Assembly (NCBI GenBank): GCA_033002965.1
Contig: JAURVB010014716.1
Location: 31,049-95,048 of the forward strand
DNA: 64,000 bases
From: Piper betle
Taxonomy: Eukaryota > Streptophyta > Magnoliopsida > Piperales > Piperaceae
Direction: 5' to 3'
A program made the translations under genes and the position numbers. Positions within the stretch are counted from its first letter, which is position 1. The number at the start of each line of letters is the position of its first letter. The notes below the pieces were generated by a model. The model was not told the DNA's origin, did not search any database, and saw only the letters and a list, made by a program, of their open reading frames with translations. Below, one piece after another: positions 61,036 through 64,000 of this stretch.

Positions 61036-61715
61036 TGTAACATCTCATTTTTCAGATTGAGTACGGACCGAACTAGAATGTTATAATTCAAAAATATTAT
61101 TCATTGGACTACTCTCGTATAAATCTTAAGAAAGCGGTTATCAACCCTCAAGGAAGTTTAAGACAGACACCTTACAGGTTTATCAAATATTGCATGCTAA
61201 ATTATACCATTGTAGAAAGGTTCTTTATTCTGAGGGGACCATGTAGCATGCGCACTCTGAGTCGTGAGAAAGGTAGCACCTCCCTGACAGTTAAGAGGTG
61301 ACTGTACATAATGCAAATGATCACTCTTAACTACAGATGAGGCACACCCCGTGTAGTTAATAGGTTGAGCTTGAAAAAAATACGAATGCATGATTTGGTT
61401 CTTATACTTAGTTACAACTTTTAAGTTAAAATTTCTTATTTTTAATGATGATGCAAAGTTTATGGTAAGGTAAATACTATGTCATGGTTACCCGTTCCAC
61501 ATACCCAAGAATTTTAATTTCCTCTATAACTTAGAGAATTATTTAGGTGTTCTAATTGTATTTTGTTTGCGCATTAAAATTGCTCAAGTTACCATCTTCT
61601 GCTGCCTTGAGTGGTACCCTGTAGGTCTATTTTGCAATTTAATGGGTTTTGAAATAGCATCTCAAAGTTTATCATTTTGATTCAGTTTATGAGCGAGCCG
61701 AATCACGGTGTTACA
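61036..61715. mobile_element. Possible short solo LTR
   Basis: 680 bases starting TGTAACATCTCATTTTTCAG and ending AATCACGGTGTTACA, i.e. TG…CA ends resembling the nested family's termini. The flanking five bases (TTACG and AGTTG) do not match, so integration is not proven. Confidence 0.35.
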
Positions 61716-63221
61716 AGTTGATATTGATGCATCAAAATTTTCTCTCTTGTATAGACATGTAAAAATTAGATCAGCATAGATAAGTTATAATAGATGCACC
61801 CGTTTGTTACAATTACATTTGTTTCATTAGATATCAATCTTAATCAAACTATAGATTGGTAGAAGTGATAATTTTGCAATATTGTAAGGTAATTAAGTAA
61901 AATTGAACATCCTATATTTCTCATTTTGATTAGAAGACACTTGTGTAATATGATTCATAGATAGACAATTTAGGATAGATAGTTATTAGTTATATCTTTG
62001 AATTGTTGCCCTGATTGATCAATTGAATTAGAGTGCTTTATTGTTAATCATTGTTTCTATTTCTATATTAATTAATTAGTTAATCAAAGAAGCAATTAAT
62101 TAGCACAATTCTTCGTGGAAACGATCTCAATTCACCTATTTTATAAATTGTTCGAGGTGTGCACTTATGCAACATACACAATACACAATTTCTGTGTAAA
62201 TGAAGGTTTGTGATTGCTTGTAAGTATGTAAGTTGACTGTTTAAGAAAAGGTAAGAAGATTTACCCATAGACTCGTGGTGTAAAAAATATGATATTTACA
62301 TATATAGTAAAATATTATAACTAAATAACATAATTGTCATGTTTTCCATATAAGCAAAGGATTTGAGATGCCTTCTAGCTACACAATATTAATTTAAAAG
62401 TAGAAATAATATTTTTACACCAGCAATTGGATTGCTACCCAGTACCCTTCACTCATGATAGGATTAATTATTATTATAATATCTCACCTGCAGAAAACTA
62501 TGGGTATATATGGATACTATTTAAGCATTCCCTTGCGTCCTAACTCAATGTTCATTTATCAAAATACGGAAAGTTAAAATCACCTAAATGAGTATTAGAC
62601 ATCTTTTTACTTTATATTCATTAACCTTATTAGAAAATATAAGGTTAAGAGTTACTATAAATTCTTACTCTTACAAAGACGTTGATATAAGCTATCCTGT
62701 AAACAATATATGATTATTATATTCTCTAATTCTTAAAATCTTAAATATATGGCCATTAAATGACAAATGATTTTGGAACCAATAATTTCAACAAGCAGGG
62801 ATGAGTAAGTGTTCTGAATCTCTTCCAAAATTTTCTTGTCTCTCTCTTTCCCCTTCCCTCTTTGTGCACTTATTCTTATTTGATTTGTATTTTTGTAAAT
62901 TTTAGTTAATTATTTTGTGTTTAACTTCCTCATTTTAGAGAATTACGTAAATAAGATCAAGATCACTAAGATACTTATGATTTATTAATTTTTCAAACCA
63001 AATATCTTGGCGAGTTTTGAATTTTTTATTCCATCTTCTTTCACTTTATTATTTTGATTGTCTTGGATCATCATATATTTGAGCTTTATTGTATTTATTT
63101 TAATTGTATTTAGTGTTTATTCTTGCAATCAATTTTTTTATTTGTAATATTAATTAGTACTCTCACACGTAACCCTTTCACATAATTGAAATACTTTTTT
63201 ATACTTGGTTTTAATTTGTTA
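61716..63221. other. AT-rich region, no supportable gene
   Basis: No long frame, RNA gene or clear repeat recognised. Confidence 0.5.
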
Positions 63222-63537
63222 GAGAATAGGTGCAATATTAGATATGAAACATATTTCATATCAATTTATATTGATTGACCGCGCCATTATGTTGTTGCTA
63301 GCAAATACTAATATTTTTGGGTTTGGACCTTCCAAATCATTGCCGCATAAGATCTGGGCTGATTTTTTTTCTGATCCTTCCAAATACTTTTTTCTGATTT
63401 TTTTTCGTGTGAAGGAGCTCGTAGTGGGTTATGTGTTGGGTTCAGCTATTGGGCTTCCCGATTGGATGCTTGACTTCTTTAAAGAGCAAGAACTTGAGTT
63501 TAAGGCCGCTTCAGAGCGCCTCAAGAATTTGAAGTAA
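63222..63537 (+). CDS. Possible terminal coding exon, unassigned
   Basis: An open frame of 97 codons (ATG at 63244) follows an acceptor-like TTTGTTAG at about 63222 and is followed by T-rich UTR-like sequence. The second half, with [23 protein letters not shown], looks like real protein rather than noise. SDPSKYF…[10 protein letters not shown] recalls very loosely the end of plant organellar single-stranded-DNA-binding (OSB) proteins. I do not claim that identity; it may be an exon of a gene or a pseudogene fragment. Confidence 0.3.
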
Positions 63538-64000
63538 CGTTCGTTTTTAAGGATGATATGGATGTTCTTCTTTTGTGTGAACTAATGGTTTTAACCATGT
63601 TTAGTGTGTGTGGAAGATATGACGGTGCACTTTCACTTAGTATTCTTTGTCATCTCGGGGATTTAGAAAATTTGCCATTTTTAATTCTCATCACTTAAAT
63701 TTTAGTTGGCATAGAATCAGAAATGACATTCTGATTGTTGAAGAAATCATTATCCCTTTTGAAGTCTGTGTGTTGTACATTCTGCAGAGCATCACCTGCT
63801 TTCATTCAGTAGTAAGATTGTTAGCCATGCATCCAGGACATACTCGAATTACCTCAAGTTGATCTTAACATTTTTTGAAGGCAATTGAGTCATACTTGTA
63901 GAATAAAAACTTTAATTTTAACTAAATTATTCATATGATAAAACCATCATCAATAAAACCTTTCTTCAGATTAAATCATCAGGAAAATAAAATTTAATTA
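63538..64000. other. Window end, nothing recognised
   Basis: AT-rich, possibly 3'-UTR and downstream flank of the preceding frame. Confidence 0.4.

Overview
This window is plant nuclear DNA. Its genes have many GT-AG introns, its intergenic DNA is long and AT-rich, and it carries LTR-retrotransposon and hAT debris. The intron-poor AMT gene and the PP2C first exon are very GC-rich, while the kinesin and DCC1 exons are not. That bimodal exon GC is typical of monocots, so a (probably non-grass) monocot is my inference; the species is not identified.

Layout. 1-2.3 kb: two GC-rich stretches that look like untranslated first exons or promoters of genes running leftwards out of the window. 5.8-8.0 kb (minus): an intact three-exon AMT2/AMT3-type ammonium transporter. 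13.5-15.9 kb: a decayed hAT transposon. 20.06-31.31 kb: a Russian-doll stack of four roughly 2.5-3.0 kb TG...CA elements of one family, three with perfect 5-bp target duplications and the oldest with an imperfect one; they look like solo LTRs. 32.75-42.33 kb (plus): a 24-exon kinesin-7 gene of the KIN-7D type with a C-terminal RING finger. It is complete except for an apparent 2-bp deletion in the motor domain. 45.6-48.4 kb (minus): an intact four-exon POLTERGEIST-like PP2C phosphatase. 52.5-54.7 kb (minus): the cohesion and replication factor DCC1, recognisable along its whole length but carrying two nonsense codons and two single-base deletions in its second half. 58.0-60.7 kb: a second hAT copy with a perfect 8-bp target duplication. 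The rest is AT-rich intergenic DNA with MITE-like fold-backs, microsatellites and unassigned fragments.

The host genes do not form a pathway. They are independent eukaryotic genes for nitrogen uptake, microtubule transport, meristem or receptor signalling, and chromatid cohesion. The items most worth a second look are the four-deep self-nested LTR stack (with copies landing near a conserved palindrome), the multi-lesion DCC1, the single 2-bp kinesin lesion that an adjacent tandem splice acceptor could bypass, and two hAT copies that keep complementary parts of one transposase.
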